From Hyphomicrobiales bacterium (lineage in GTDB: Bacteria > Pseudomonadota > Alphaproteobacteria > Rhizobiales > Rhizobiaceae): a stretch of 64,000 nt of DNA. The stretch covers positions 186,001 through 250,000 of the forward strand of contig UBMP01000020.1 in the NCBI GenBank assembly GCA_900466575.1, written 5' to 3'. Position 1 is the stretch's first letter, and each line of letters begins with the position of its first letter. The notes beneath the pieces were generated by a model. That model did not search any database. It saw only the letters and a list, made by a program, of their open reading frames with translations, and was not told the DNA's origin. Positions 26,642 to 36,229 of the stretch are shown in pieces. The translations under genes were made by a program, and so were the position numbers.

Positions 26642-26655
26642 GGCGAAATTTCGCC
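26642..26655. promoter_or_regulatory. Perfect 14-bp palindrome, possible operator
   Basis: GGCGAAATTTCGCC reads identically on both strands and lies 22 bases beyond the inverted repeat above, in the promoter region of the diguanylate cyclase gene. Uninterrupted palindromes of this size are uncommon by chance and suit a dimeric regulator. No regulator gene is adjacent. Confidence 0.4.
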
Positions 26656-26886
26656 CGTCTCATGTTCAGAGATGGGATACCCTGAGGCACTAACCAGAAT
26701 TGTTGGCGGTGACTTCCTGACGATGGCTTCTCGCCTGGTAGGGCCGGGCGCGATCCGGTCGACGCCAGGCGTCCGTCACGTGCGCCGGCAGGAGTGATTG
26801 TCACACATTGAATGGCGACTGCGGGCGGCAGGCCACTCGACCGTCAGGCGCACCTGGTCGCCAACCTACACTTGGTTTTCGGGGCT

Positions 26887-27126
26887 TCAGAGGAGGCGTT
26901 TGCGAACATCAAGAAGAGAAAAGAGCCCAAGAATCGACATCAGGAATGCCATGCCCCCGGCGACGAGGACTCGCTCTCCAAAGCCCATGGATGCAGTTTG
27001 GACGGGCGCGGCGTCGTCAGTTCGAACCGCATTGTCGATCAGATGACGGGTCAGCCGGGCATTGATTGACGCGTCGACGTCGTCGGCCCTGGATCCGGCT
27101 TCATGTTTTTCCGGTTGTATAGTCAA
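26887..27126 (-). CDS. Small hypothetical single-pass membrane protein
   Basis: This is a 79-residue frame starting at a TTG with a GGAGCGGGG purine stretch eight bases upstream. A charged, soluble N-terminal 45 residues precede one hydrophobic helix (VLVAGGMAFLMSILGLFSLL) and a basic C-terminal end (DVRKRLL), which is the layout of a real small tail-anchored membrane protein. Alternative frames on the other strand give arginine-rich, unlikely proteins. No family is recognised. It sits alone in a roughly 730-base stretch between the diguanylate cyclase and gbpR, with two CACAAT palindromes upstream. Confidence 0.45.
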   Translation of the reverse strand: MTIQPEKHEAGSRADDVDASINARLTRHLIDNAVRTDDAAPVQTASMGFGERVLVAGGMAFLMSILGLFSLLDVRKRLL

Positions 27127-27183
27127 GATCCCCGCTCCGTTGCTGATTTCAATAAGTAGAATTCACAACGGGTTAACCATATT

Positions 27184-27234
27184 CACAATTGTGCCTGCTG
27201 GCAACTGCCGTACATGATGTCACAATTGATTGTG
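27184..27234. promoter_or_regulatory. Two CACAAT-type palindromes
   Basis: CACAATTGTG (27184-27193, perfect) and CACAAT-TG-ATTGTG (27221-27234, perfect arms) are centred 39 bases apart, 58-108 bases upstream of the small membrane protein gene; a further TTCACAA occurs at 27162. Near-integral helical spacing (about 3.7 turns) is compatible with two dimers of one regulator. The surrounding bases up to gbpR contain no gene. Confidence 0.4.
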
Positions 27235-27315
27235 CAACTTTGTACTTCAGGGCCGAGCATACAGATACCTGCATGGCCTGAAGTCGGGGCCGCCCCATCC
27301 CACCTATTCGGGGCT

Positions 27316-28263
27316 TTAATCGCGGTGCCGTCCGCTCGCCAGTCCTGCAAAGACCAGTTCACGCAGCCGCGTGGCCAGCGGGCTCATCAATTGATGCTTT
27401 CTGGAGATGAGGTGATAGGGCGTTACGACCACGGAATCGGCGACATCCAGGGCTGCGACGCGCCCGCCGAAAACCTTTGGTCCCAGCAGTTCGACCACCT
27501 CCTGCGTAATGGGCGCGATGGCATCCGAGGTCGTGAGATAAGAAATCATCACGAGCAGCGAGGTGGTGTTCACGGTTTCCTGTGGCGACGGGAGACCCTG
27601 GCTGAGGAATGCTTCTTCGATGGCGTGGCGCAAGGGCGTTCGGGGCGCCTGCATCAGCCACTCATAGTCCGAGAGTTCACCCAGGCGCAGCTTTTTCTGA
27701 CCCGCAAGCGGATGGCCTTCGCGGACTAGAAATCGAATGATTTCAACGCGTCCCGTCAGGATATTGAACTGCCTCGAGTCAGTGCCCGGTGGCAGGCGTG
27801 AGAGTACGAAATCATACTCGCCATCGATCAAGCCCTGGATCAAGACATCGCTGGGCGCCACATCGACATAGATGTCGGCGGAGCCCGCATTGGCCTTCAG
27901 CTTCTGGATGGCCGGCACGACAAAGGCGACGGCGCCCCCGGTTACCGAACCGACGCGAACGCTGCCCGACTTGCCGGACGTGACGGCGGTCACCTCCTGG
28001 AGTGTCTGCTCCAGCCCGTTCAGAAGGCCTGCGGCGTTGCGCGCCAGAATTTCGCCTGCAGGGGTCGCAGTCATGCCCTTTGGATGGCGGACGAAAAGCG
28101 TCAAGCCGACGAGGCGCTCGATGCTGGCAAGCATGCGGGAAGCCGCGGGTTGCGTGAGCGACATGCGCTCTGCGGCAATGGCCAATTGCCCGGTTTCATA
28201 AATCGCGCGGATGAGGCGGAAATCTTTGAGCTGAAGTCGGTTCTGGAGAATTTGCACGGTCAC
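27316..28263 (-). CDS. gbpR: LysR-family regulator GbpR of the chvE locus
   Basis: This is a 315-residue LysR protein with a GTG start. The N-terminal helix-turn-helix (LKDFRLIRAIYETGQLAIAA, LTQPAASRMLASIERLVG) is followed by an effector domain containing YDFVLSRLPPGTD. It is divergent from chvE with a 156-base gap, exactly as in Agrobacterium, where GbpR activates the galactose/arabinose-binding protein gene in response to those sugars. Close resemblance to GbpR plus this context supports the name. Inverted repeats in the shared gap are likely binding sites. Confidence 0.85.
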   Translation of the reverse strand: MTVQILQNRLQLKDFRLIRAIYETGQLAIAAERMSLTQPAASRMLASIERLVGLTLFVRHPKGMTATPAGEILARNAAGLLNGLEQTLQEVTAVTSGKSGSVRVGSVTGGAVAFVVPAIQKLKANAGSADIYVDVAPSDVLIQGLIDGEYDFVLSRLPPGTDSRQFNILTGRVEIIRFLVREGHPLAGQKKLRLGELSDYEWLMQAPRTPLRHAIEEAFLSQGLPSPQETVNTTSLLVMISYLTTSDAIAPITQEVVELLGPKVFGGRVAALDVADSVVVTPYHLISRKHQLMSPLATRLRELVFAGLASGRHRD

Positions 28264-28278
28264 TTACCAAAATTGTTA

Positions 28279-28322
28279 TGCAGATTGTCTGCAAATGCAA
28301 TTGAAAGTCAAGTTGTGACTTT
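28279..28322. promoter_or_regulatory. Probable GbpR binding sites in gbpR-chvE gap
   Basis: Two inverted repeats lie side by side: TGCAGA-TTG-TCTGCA (28279-28293), and AAAGTCA-AGTTG-TGACTTT (28304-28322), which is extended imperfectly by CAATT/AATTG. Both fit the interrupted dyads bound by LysR-type regulators, and they sit just upstream of the gbpR start, about 100 bases before chvE. Binding by GbpR is inferred. Confidence 0.55.
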
Positions 28323-28419
28323 TCTAATTGGCGGCGGGATCAAACGGGTCTCAAGGACGTCGTCATCGTGTTGTTTTGCAAGCGATCGTGACGATGTCGT
28401 ATCAATCCGGGAGGATTAA

Positions 28420-29490
28420 ATGAAGAAAGTTATTTCCGCTCTGGCGTCGATTGCACTCGGCGTCGGTTTGATGGCCGCGCCTGCCTTCTCCGCCGACAAG
28501 GGTCTTGTTGGTATCGCGATGCCGACAAAGTCTTCCACGCGTTGGATCTCCGACGGTGAAAGCATGGTCAAGAGCCTCAAGGAACTCGGTTATTCGACCG
28601 ACCTTCAGTTCGCTGAAGACGATATCCCGAACCAGCTCGCCCAGATCGAGAACATGGTCACCAAAGGTGCCAAGGTTCTGATCGTTGGCTCCATCGATGG
28701 CACGACGCTGTCTGATATTCTGGCCAAGGCTCACCAGGCCGGCGTCAAGGTCTTCGCCTATGACCGCCTGATCCGCGAAACGCCGAATGTCGACTACTAT
28801 GCGACCTTCGACAACTTCAAGGTCGGCGTGCTCCAGGCTGAGTCGCTCGTGAAGGGCCTCAAGGAACGCTTCCCGAACGTGAAGCCGTGGAACGTTGAAC
28901 TCTTCGGCGGCTCGCCGGACGACAACAACGCCTTCTTCTTCTATGATGGCGCCATGAGCGTCCTGAAGCCGCTGATCGACAAGGGCGACATCGCTGTTGT
29001 TTCCGGTCAGATGGGCATGGACAAGGTCGGTACGCTCCGTTGGGACGGCGCTGTTGCGCAGGCTCGCATGGACAACCTGCTTTCGGCGAACTACACCTCG
29101 AAGAAGGTCAACGGCGTTCTGTCTCCCTATGATGGTCTGTCGCGCGGCATCATCTCCTCGCTCAAGGGCGTTGGCTATGATCCGGCTGGCAAGGACTTCC
29201 CGATCGTCACCGGTCAGGATGCCGAGCTTGCTTCCGTCAAGGGCATGATCGCTGGCGAACAGTATTCGACGATCTTCAAGGACACCCGCGACCTCGCCGC
29301 AACGACCGCCAAGATGGTCGATGCCGTGATGCAGGGCAAGGAACCGGAAGTCAACGACACCAAGACCTATAACAATGGCGTCAAGGTTGTTCCGTCGATG
29401 CTCCTCTCGCCCCATGTTGTCTACAAGGACGACATCGAGAAGGTTCTCGTCGGTTCCGGTTACTACACCAAGGACCAGATCGCCAAGTAA
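28420..29490 (+). CDS. chvE: ChvE-type periplasmic multiple-sugar-binding protein
   Basis: This is a 356-residue protein with signal peptide (cleavage near AFSA-DKG) and ribosome site GGGAGGATTAA. The mature sequence closely follows Agrobacterium Chv[81 protein letters not shown] and [20 protein letters not shown]. ChvE binds L-arabinose, D-galactose, D-xylose, D-glucose and D-fucose; in Agrobacterium it also signals to VirA during virulence induction. Here it is followed by its ABC transporter genes and by sugar-oxidising enzymes. GbpR control is expected. Confidence 0.93.
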   Translation: MKKVISALASIALGVGLMAAPAFSADKGLVGIAMPTKSSTRWISDGESMVKSLKELGYSTDLQFAEDDIPNQLAQIENMVTKGAKVLIVGSIDGTTLSDILAKAHQAGVKVFAYDRLIRETPNVDYYATFDNFKVGVLQAESLVKGLKERFPNVKPWNVELFGGSPDDNNAFFFYDGAMSVLKPLIDKGDIAVVSGQMGMDKVGTLRWDGAVAQARMDNLLSANYTSKKVNGVLSPYDGLSRGIISSLKGVGYDPAGKDFPIVTGQDAELASVKGMIAGEQYSTIFKDTRDLAATTAKMVDAVMQGKEPEVNDTKTYNNGVKVVPSMLLSPHVVYKDDIEKVLVGSGYYTKDQIAK

Positions 29491-29507
29491 GCTTGGTTGA
29501 CGAACAG

Positions 29508-29533
29508 GGAAGTCCGGCTCGGTCCGGGCTTCC
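29508..29533 (+). terminator. Hairpin between chvE and gguA
   Basis: GGAAGTCCGG pairs with CCGGGCTTCC across a CTCGGT loop (one G-U pair), 18 bases after the chvE stop and followed by TTCATCT. This is a common attenuating or 3'-end-protecting hairpin that keeps binding-protein mRNA more abundant than transporter mRNA. The remaining 190 bases before gguA hold no gene. Confidence 0.65.
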
Positions 29534-29721
29534 TTCATCTCGCAATACCTGCCGAGATCCACGACCTGGTGGTGCCCGCTGCACAGATCCGGTTGGCGGA
29601 TGCAGCAGCAATGGCGCGCCGGTCATGAAAGACCCGACCGGCACCCGATAAAAAATAACAACGCCCGCATCATGCCTGCGACAATGTTCGCAACTGTGCT
29701 ACGATAGGTCGGGGGAGAGAA

Positions 29722-31242
<1,521 letters not shown>

Positions 31243-31251
31243 GAGAGAAGC

Positions 31252-32457
31252 ATGGCCCAGGCGACGGAAACATCGCGGGATAAGATCGATATTCTGCATT
31301 TCGTGAAAGCGAACATCCGCGACTACGCGCTGTTGATTTCGCTTCTCATCATCATGGCCTATTTCCAGTATTCGACCAACGGCACGCTGTTCATGCCGGT
31401 CAATATGACGAACATCATCCTGCAGAACAGCTACATCGTCATCATGGCGCTGGGCATGCTGCTGATCATCGTCGCAGGTCACATTGACCTGTCGGTGGGT
31501 TCTGTCTCGGGCTTTATCGGCGCGGTCGCGGCCGTGTTCATGGTCCAGTGGAAGATGGATCCGATCCTGTCGGTTGTCGTCTGTCTCGCGCTCGGCGCGC
31601 TGATCGGCGCCTTGCAAGGCTTTTTCGTCGCCTTCTACCGGATTCCGGCATTCATCGTGACGCTTGCGGGCATGCTTGTATTCAAGGGTCTGGCGCTGAC
31701 GGTTCTCGGCGGTGCGTCAGTCGGTCCGTTCCCCAAGGAGTTCCAGTTGCTGTCTTCGGGCTATGTTCCCGACTTCACGACCTTCGAACTTTTCGGCCAG
31801 CCCTTCAACGTGCTCGCCATGGTGATCGGTCTTGTGGTGACGGCGCTGATTGTCCGCGCGAATTTCAAGGAACGCAGCAACCAGCTTCAGCACTCCATGG
31901 CTGAAGAGCCGAATGTCATCTTCTATGGCCGCAATATCCTGATTGCGATCGGTTTCCTTGGCTTCAGCTACCTGATGGCGCGCTATCGCGGGCTGCCGAA
32001 CGTTCTGATCGTGATGTTCGCGCTCATCGTGCTCTTCACCTTCATCACGACGCGCACGACGTTTGGTCGCCGCATCTATGCGCTGGGCGGCAATGAAAAG
32101 GCAGCCAAGCTCTCGGGTATCAACACCGAACGGCTGATCCTGCTCACCTTCACCATTATGGGCGCGCTTGCTGGTCTGGCCGGCCTAATCTTCGCGGCCC
32201 GCCTGAACGTGGCGACCCCGAAGGCCGGTCTCGGCTTCGAACTGGACGTGATCGCGGCCTGCTTTATCGGCGGTGCAGCGACCACGGGTGGCGTCGGTAA
32301 GGTCGTCGGTGCAGTTATCGGCGCCTTCATCATGGGCGTCATGAACAACGGTATGTCGATCATGGGTATCGGCATCGATTGGCAGCAGGTCATCAAGGGC
32401 GTCGTGCTGATGCTCGCGGTGTTCCTGGACGTTTATTACAAGCAGAAGCAGGGCTGA
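31252..32457 (+). CDS. gguB: Sugar ABC transporter permease GguB
   Basis: This is a 401-residue inner-membrane permease of the BPD_transp_2 (RbsC/XylH) family with about ten helices. Signature segments are [57 protein letters not shown] (EAA-like loop) and FELDVIAACFIGGAATTGGVG. It forms the ChvE-GguA-GguB importer. In Agrobacterium gguC follows; here a dehydratase follows instead. A hairpin overlaps its stop codon. Confidence 0.92.
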   Translation: MAQATETSRDKIDILHFVKANIRDYALLISLLIIMAYFQYSTNGTLFMPVNMTNIILQNSYIVIMALGMLLIIVAGHIDLSVGSVSGFIGAVAAVFMVQWKMDPILSVVVCLALGALIGALQGFFVAFYRIPAFIVTLAGMLVFKGLALTVLGGASVGPFPKEFQLLSSGYVPDFTTFELFGQPFNVLAMVIGLVVTALIVRANFKERSNQLQHSMAEEPNVIFYGRNILIAIGFLGFSYLMARYRGLPNVLIVMFALIVLFTFITTRTTFGRRIYALGGNEKAAKLSGINTERLILLTFTIMGALAGLAGLIFAARLNVATPKAGLGFELDVIAACFIGGAATTGGVGKVVGAVIGAFIMGVMNNGMSIMGIGIDWQQVIKGVVLMLAVFLDVYYKQKQG

Positions 32458-32469
32458 GTTTTCAGCCCT
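32450..32469 (+). terminator. Hairpin overlapping the gguB stop
   Basis: An 8-bp perfect inverted repeat (AGGGCTGA / TCAGCCCT, loop GTTT) includes the gguB stop codon. No T-run follows, so it more likely stabilises or processes the mRNA between transporter and enzyme genes than terminates it. The next ATG is 49 bases downstream. Confidence 0.5.
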
Positions 32470-32517
32470 CCCTGACCTCGCGTCCCCTTACGAAACATAA
32501 CCTTTTAAAGGTGCCCT

Positions 32518-34260
32518 ATGACTTTCAAGCCTGCTCAATGGCCTAGAAAACTGCGTTCTCAAGAATGGTTCGGCGGTAACGGGCGTGACCAGATCTATCA
32601 CCGCGGCTGGATGAAAAACCAGGGCCTGCCGCACCATATGTTCGACGGCCGCCCGGTCATCGGCATCCTGAACACATGGTCCGAACTGACGCCCTGCAAC
32701 GCCCATCTGCGCGACCTTGCAGAAAAGGTGAAGTACGGCGTCTATGAAGCAGGCGGCTTCCCGGTCGAAGTTCCCGTCTTCTCAGCCTCGGAAAGCGCCT
32801 TCCGCCCGACGGCCATGATGTTCCGCAATCTTGCGGCGCTCGCCGTTGAAGAAGCGATCCGCGGCCAACCGATGGATGGCTGCGTGCTTCTCGTCGGTTG
32901 CGACAAGACCACGCCGTCGCTGCTCATGGGCGCCGCCTCCTGCGACCTGCCGACCATCATGGTCTCGGGCGGCCCGATGCTGAACGGCTATTTCCGTGGC
33001 GAGCGCGTCGGCTCCGGAACACATCTGTGGAAATTCTCCGAAGCCGTAAAGGCCGGCGAGATGACTCAGGCCGAATTCGCGCAGGCCGAAGCCTCCATGT
33101 CCCGTTCGCCGGGCTCGTGCAACACGATGGGCACGGCCTCCACCATGGCCTCGATGATGGAATCGCTCGGCATGACGCTCTCCGGCAATGCGGCGATCCC
33201 GGCCGTCGACAGCCGCCGCCGCGTGATGGCCCACATGACCGGTATGCGCATCGTGCAGATGGTCAAGGACGACCTGAAGCCCTCCGACATCCTGAAGAAG
33301 GAGAACTTCGAGAACGCCATCCGCACCAACGGCGCGATCGGCGGCTCGACCAACGCCGTGATCCATCTTCTGGCAATTGCCGGCCGCGTCGGCATCGATC
33401 TGACGCTGGACGACTGGGATCGCTGTGGCCGTGAGGTCTCGACCATCGTCAACCTGATGCCCTCGGGCAAGTACCTGATGGAAGAGTTCTTTTATGCCGG
33501 CGGCCTGCCGGTTGTCATCAAGCGACTCGGCGAAGCCGGTCTCCTGAAGAAGGATGCGCTGACGGTGTCCGGCGGCCCGATATGGGACGAAGTGAAGGAC
33601 GTCGTCAATTACAATGAAGACGTGATCCTGCCAGCTGACAGGCCGCTGACCGCGCATGGCGGCATCGCGGTTCTCAAGGGCAATCTGGCACCGAAGGGTG
33701 CCGTTCTGAAGCCGTCCGCCGCTTCGCCGCATCTGATGAAGCATCGCGGCCGCGCCGTGGTCTTCGAAGACATCGATGACTACAAGGCCAAGATCAACGA
33801 CGAGAACCTCGACATCGACGAGAACTGTGTCATGGTCATGAAGAACTGTGGTCCGAAGGGCTATCCGGGCATGGCCGAAGTCGGCAACATGGGCCTGCCG
33901 CCCAAGGTGCTGCGCAAGGGCATCACCGATATGGTCCGCATCTCCGACGCGCGCATGTCCGGCACCGCCTATGGTACAGTCGTTCTGCACACGTCGCCGG
34001 AAGCGGCGGCCGGTGGCCCGCTCGCTGTTGTCCGCACGGGCGACATGATCGAGCTCGATGTCGAGGCGCGCCGCATCCACCTCGATATCTCGGATGCCGA
34101 ATTGCAGGCACGACTTGCCGAATGGAAGCCGCTGCCGGATCAGCCGGAGTCGGGCTATGCCTGGCTGCACCAGACCCATGTTATGGGTGCTGATACCGGT
34201 GCCGACCTCGACTTCCTCAAGGGCTGCCGTGGCGCCCCGGTCGGAAAGGACTCGCACTGA
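32518..34260 (+). CDS. L-arabinonate dehydratase (IlvD/Edd family)
   Basis: This 580-residue iron-sulfur dehydratase converts L-arabinonate (and usually D-fuconate/D-galactonate) to the 2-keto-3-deoxy sugar acid. Three cysteines expected to hold the [2Fe-2S] cluster are visible at about 60 (LTPCNAH), 128 (VGCDKTTPS) and 201 (PGSCNTMGT), each one residue beyond the positions in the characterised Rhizobium leguminosarum enzyme. GGSTNAVIHL, DARMSGTAYGT and the overall length match it. Different papers call this gene araC or araD, so I give no symbol. The stop overlaps the next ATG (CTGATGG). It forms one operon with the three following enzymes. Confidence 0.9.
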   Translation: MTFKPAQWPRKLRSQEWFGGNGRDQIYHRGWMKNQGLPHHMFDGRPVIGILNTWSELTPCNAHLRDLAEKVKYGVYEAGGFPVEVPVFSASESAFRPTAMMFRNLAALAVEEAIRGQPMDGCVLLVGCDKTTPSLLMGAASCDLPTIMVSGGPMLNGYFRGERVGSGTHLWKFSEAVKAGEMTQAEFAQAEASMSRSPGSCNTMGTASTMASMMESLGMTLSGNAAIPAVDSRRRVMAHMTGMRIVQMVKDDLKPSDILKKENFENAIRTNGAIGGSTNAVIHLLAIAGRVGIDLTLDDWDRCGREVSTIVNLMPSGKYLMEEFFYAGGLPVVIKRLGEAGLLKKDALTVSGGPIWDEVKDVVNYNEDVILPADRPLTAHGGIAVLKGNLAPKGAVLKPSAASPHLMKHRGRAVVFEDIDDYKAKINDENLDIDENCVMVMKNCGPKGYPGMAEVGNMGLPPKVLRKGITDMVRISDARMSGTAYGTVVLHTSPEAAAGGPLAVVRTGDMIELDVEARRIHLDISDAELQARLAEWKPLPDQPESGYAWLHQTHVMGADTGADLDFLKGCRGAPVGKDSH

Positions 34261-35198
34261 TGGCCATGAAGCTTGCCCTCGTTGGCATCGGCAAGATTGC
34301 GGTCGACCAGCACGTTCCGGCGCTGAAGGCGTCGTCGGACTGGGAACTCGCAGCTACGGTGTCGCGCCATGGCACGGTGGAAGGGGTCGAGGCGTTCGAC
34401 GACTTCCACAAGATGCTTGCGGCCCGTCCGGATGTCGAAACCGTGTCGCTGTGCCTGCCGCCGGTTCCGCGCTTTGAGTATGCCAAGGCTGCCATTGAAG
34501 CCGGACGCCATGTCATGCTCGAAAAGCCGCCGGGCGCAACCCTGTCCGAATGCCATGCGCTTGAAGCACTGGCGCGCAAGGCCGGTGTGTCGATCTACGC
34601 AACCTGGCATTCGCGTGAAGCTGAAGGTGTTCCCGCTGCCAAGTCCTGGCTGAAGGACAAGGCGCTGAAGTCGCTGAAGGTGACGTGGAAGGAAGACGTT
34701 CGCCGCTGGCATCCGGGTCAAGCCTGGATCTGGCAGGCCGGTGGCCTCGGCGTCTTCGACCCGGGTATCAACGCCTTGTCGATCGTCACCGAGATTCTGC
34801 CGGAGCCGATCCATCTGAAGTCGGCCGAGCTGTCCTTCCCGTCGAATTGCGAAACGCCGATTGCCGCCTCGCTCGCTTTCTTCCACCCGCAGGGTGCGAA
34901 TGTGTCGGCTGTGTTTGATTTCCGCCAGGAAGGCGAGCAGACATGGTCCATCGACGTCGAGACGGAAGAGGGCGAGCTTAGCCTGACAGATGGCGGTGCG
35001 AACCTTTTCATCAATGGCGAACGGCAGGCGGCGCTCGAGGGTGGTCTCACCCTGTCAGGGGAATATCCGCGCCTTTACGCCAAGATGGCCGCGCTGGTGA
35101 AGGCCCGCGCCATCCACATGGACATCTCTCCGATGGCGCATGTTGCCGATGCCTTCCTGCTCGGCAAGCGCGTGACCGTCGAACCGTTTTACGAATAA
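34260..35198 (+). CDS. Aldose 1-dehydrogenase, Gfo/Idh/MocA family (L-arabinose/D-galactose)
   Basis: This is a 312-residue NAD(P)-dependent oxidoreductase. It has an N-terminal Rossmann fold (LALVGIGKIAVDQHVPAL), the family motif EKPPG (catalytic Lys) near residue 93, TWHSREAEGVP, and WIWQAGGLGVFDPGINALSI (catalytic His/Asp region). It closely resembles the Azospirillum L-arabinose 1-dehydrogenase, which oxidises the sugar to the lactone in the first step of the non-phosphorylative pathway and also acts on D-galactose. It overlaps the dehydratase gene by one base. Confidence 0.88.
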   Translation: MAMKLALVGIGKIAVDQHVPALKASSDWELAATVSRHGTVEGVEAFDDFHKMLAARPDVETVSLCLPPVPRFEYAKAAIEAGRHVMLEKPPGATLSECHALEALARKAGVSIYATWHSREAEGVPAAKSWLKDKALKSLKVTWKEDVRRWHPGQAWIWQAGGLGVFDPGINALSIVTEILPEPIHLKSAELSFPSNCETPIAASLAFFHPQGANVSAVFDFRQEGEQTWSIDVETEEGELSLTDGGANLFINGERQAALEGGLTLSGEYPRLYAKMAALVKARAIHMDISPMAHVADAFLLGKRVTVEPFYE

Positions 35199-35210
35199 GG
35201 TGCTTCGATT

Positions 35211-36128
35211 ATGAAACATGTTTTGACTGGCATTCTGCCTGTGGCTCCGACGCCGTTCACGGCGGACGGCCGCGTTGATGAAGAGGGCATGCGCCGCGTG
35301 CTCGATTGCATGATCGACCAGGGCGTCGATGCGATCTGCATTCTGGCCAACTATTCCGAACAGTTCGTGCTTTCGGATGAAGAGCGCGCGCTGCTGACCA
35401 AGCTCTCCATCGAGCATGTCGCCGGTCGCGTTCCGGTGATCGTGACGATCAGCCATTTCGCCACACATATCGTGGTCGAGCGCGCGAAATACGCCCAGAG
35501 CCTGGGCGCCTCCATGGTCATGATGATGCCGCCTTACCACGGCGTCGGTCTCGTACCGGCCCCGCTCGGCATCTATGAGCACTTCAAGGCCGTGTCCGAT
35601 GCGATCTCGATCCCGATCATGATCCAGGATGCCCCGATTTCCGGTGCGTCTCTGCCGGTCGACATGCTGGTCAAGATGGCGAAGGAAATCGAGAACGTCT
35701 CCTACTTCAAGATCGAAGTTCCGTTTGCTGCTGACAAGCTGGCGGCGCTGATCGAAGCAGGCGGTCCTGAGATCGTGGGCCCGTTCGACGGCGAGGAAGC
35801 AGTGACCCTGCTGGCGGACCTCGACGCCGGTGCAACGGGCACCATGACCTCGGCCATGTTCCCCGAAAAGATCCGTCCGATCGTCATCGATTACCGTGCG
35901 GGCCGACTCGATGCAGCGCTTGCCCAGTGGCAGCGCTGCCTGCCGCTCGTCAACCATGAGAACCGTCAGTGCGGCCTGCGCGCCGCCAAGACGGTCATGA
36001 TGGAAGGTGGCGTGATCAAGAGCGATTATGTCCGTCATCCGCTGAAGCCAATGTCCGACCGCACCAAGCAGCGCCTCCTGTCACTGGCGCGTGATCTTGA
36101 TGTGCTTGCTCTGAAATGGGGCAAATAA
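35211..36128 (+). CDS. L-2-keto-3-deoxyarabonate dehydratase (DHDPS/NAL family)
   Basis: This is a 305-residue TIM-barrel protein of the dihydrodipicolinate synthase superfamily. It should dehydrate L-2-keto-3-deoxyarabonate to 2-oxoglutarate semialdehyde. The Schiff-base Lys is in SYFKIEVP (about 172), the barrel opening is GILPVAPTPFTADGRVDEEG, and MMMPPYHGV and DAPISGASLP match the arabinose-pathway branch rather than DapA. GATGTMTSAM is present. It is preceded by a short gap after the 1-dehydrogenase and followed by a strong hairpin and then the semialdehyde dehydrogenase. Confidence 0.88.
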   Translation: MKHVLTGILPVAPTPFTADGRVDEEGMRRVLDCMIDQGVDAICILANYSEQFVLSDEERALLTKLSIEHVAGRVPVIVTISHFATHIVVERAKYAQSLGASMVMMMPPYHGVGLVPAPLGIYEHFKAVSDAISIPIMIQDAPISGASLPVDMLVKMAKEIENVSYFKIEVPFAADKLAALIEAGGPEIVGPFDGEEAVTLLADLDAGATGTMTSAMFPEKIRPIVIDYRAGRLDAALAQWQRCLPLVNHENRQCGLRAAKTVMMEGGVIKSDYVRHPLKPMSDRTKQRLLSLARDLDVLALKWGK

Positions 36129-36161
36129 GCCGGTTGAACTCCGGAACTTAATACCTAACTC

Positions 36162-36186
36162 AGTGGCGAGCGACCCGCTCGCCACT
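36162..36186 (+). terminator. Intra-operon hairpin before the aldehyde dehydrogenase
   Basis: A perfect 10-bp inverted repeat (AGTGGCGAGC / GCTCGCCACT, 5-base loop) lies 34 bases after the deoxyarabonate dehydratase stop and is followed by TTCCATTT. It may lower read-through into the last gene or protect the upstream mRNA. The following AAGGAG ribosome site fixes the next start. Confidence 0.6.
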
Positions 36187-36229
36187 TTCCATTTCACTAC
36201 CTTTCCATTTGACCGCAAGGAGCAAACCG

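Noticed and set aside
26808-27065. Plus-strand small proteins overlapping the 26887-27126 frame
   Set aside because: Several overlapping frames give Arg/Gly-rich products without a ribosome site; the minus-strand membrane protein is the more credible reading.
32782-34257. A 491-codon minus-strand open frame inside the arabinonate dehydratase gene
   Set aside because: It is antisense to an enzyme whose three cluster cysteines and motifs are intact.
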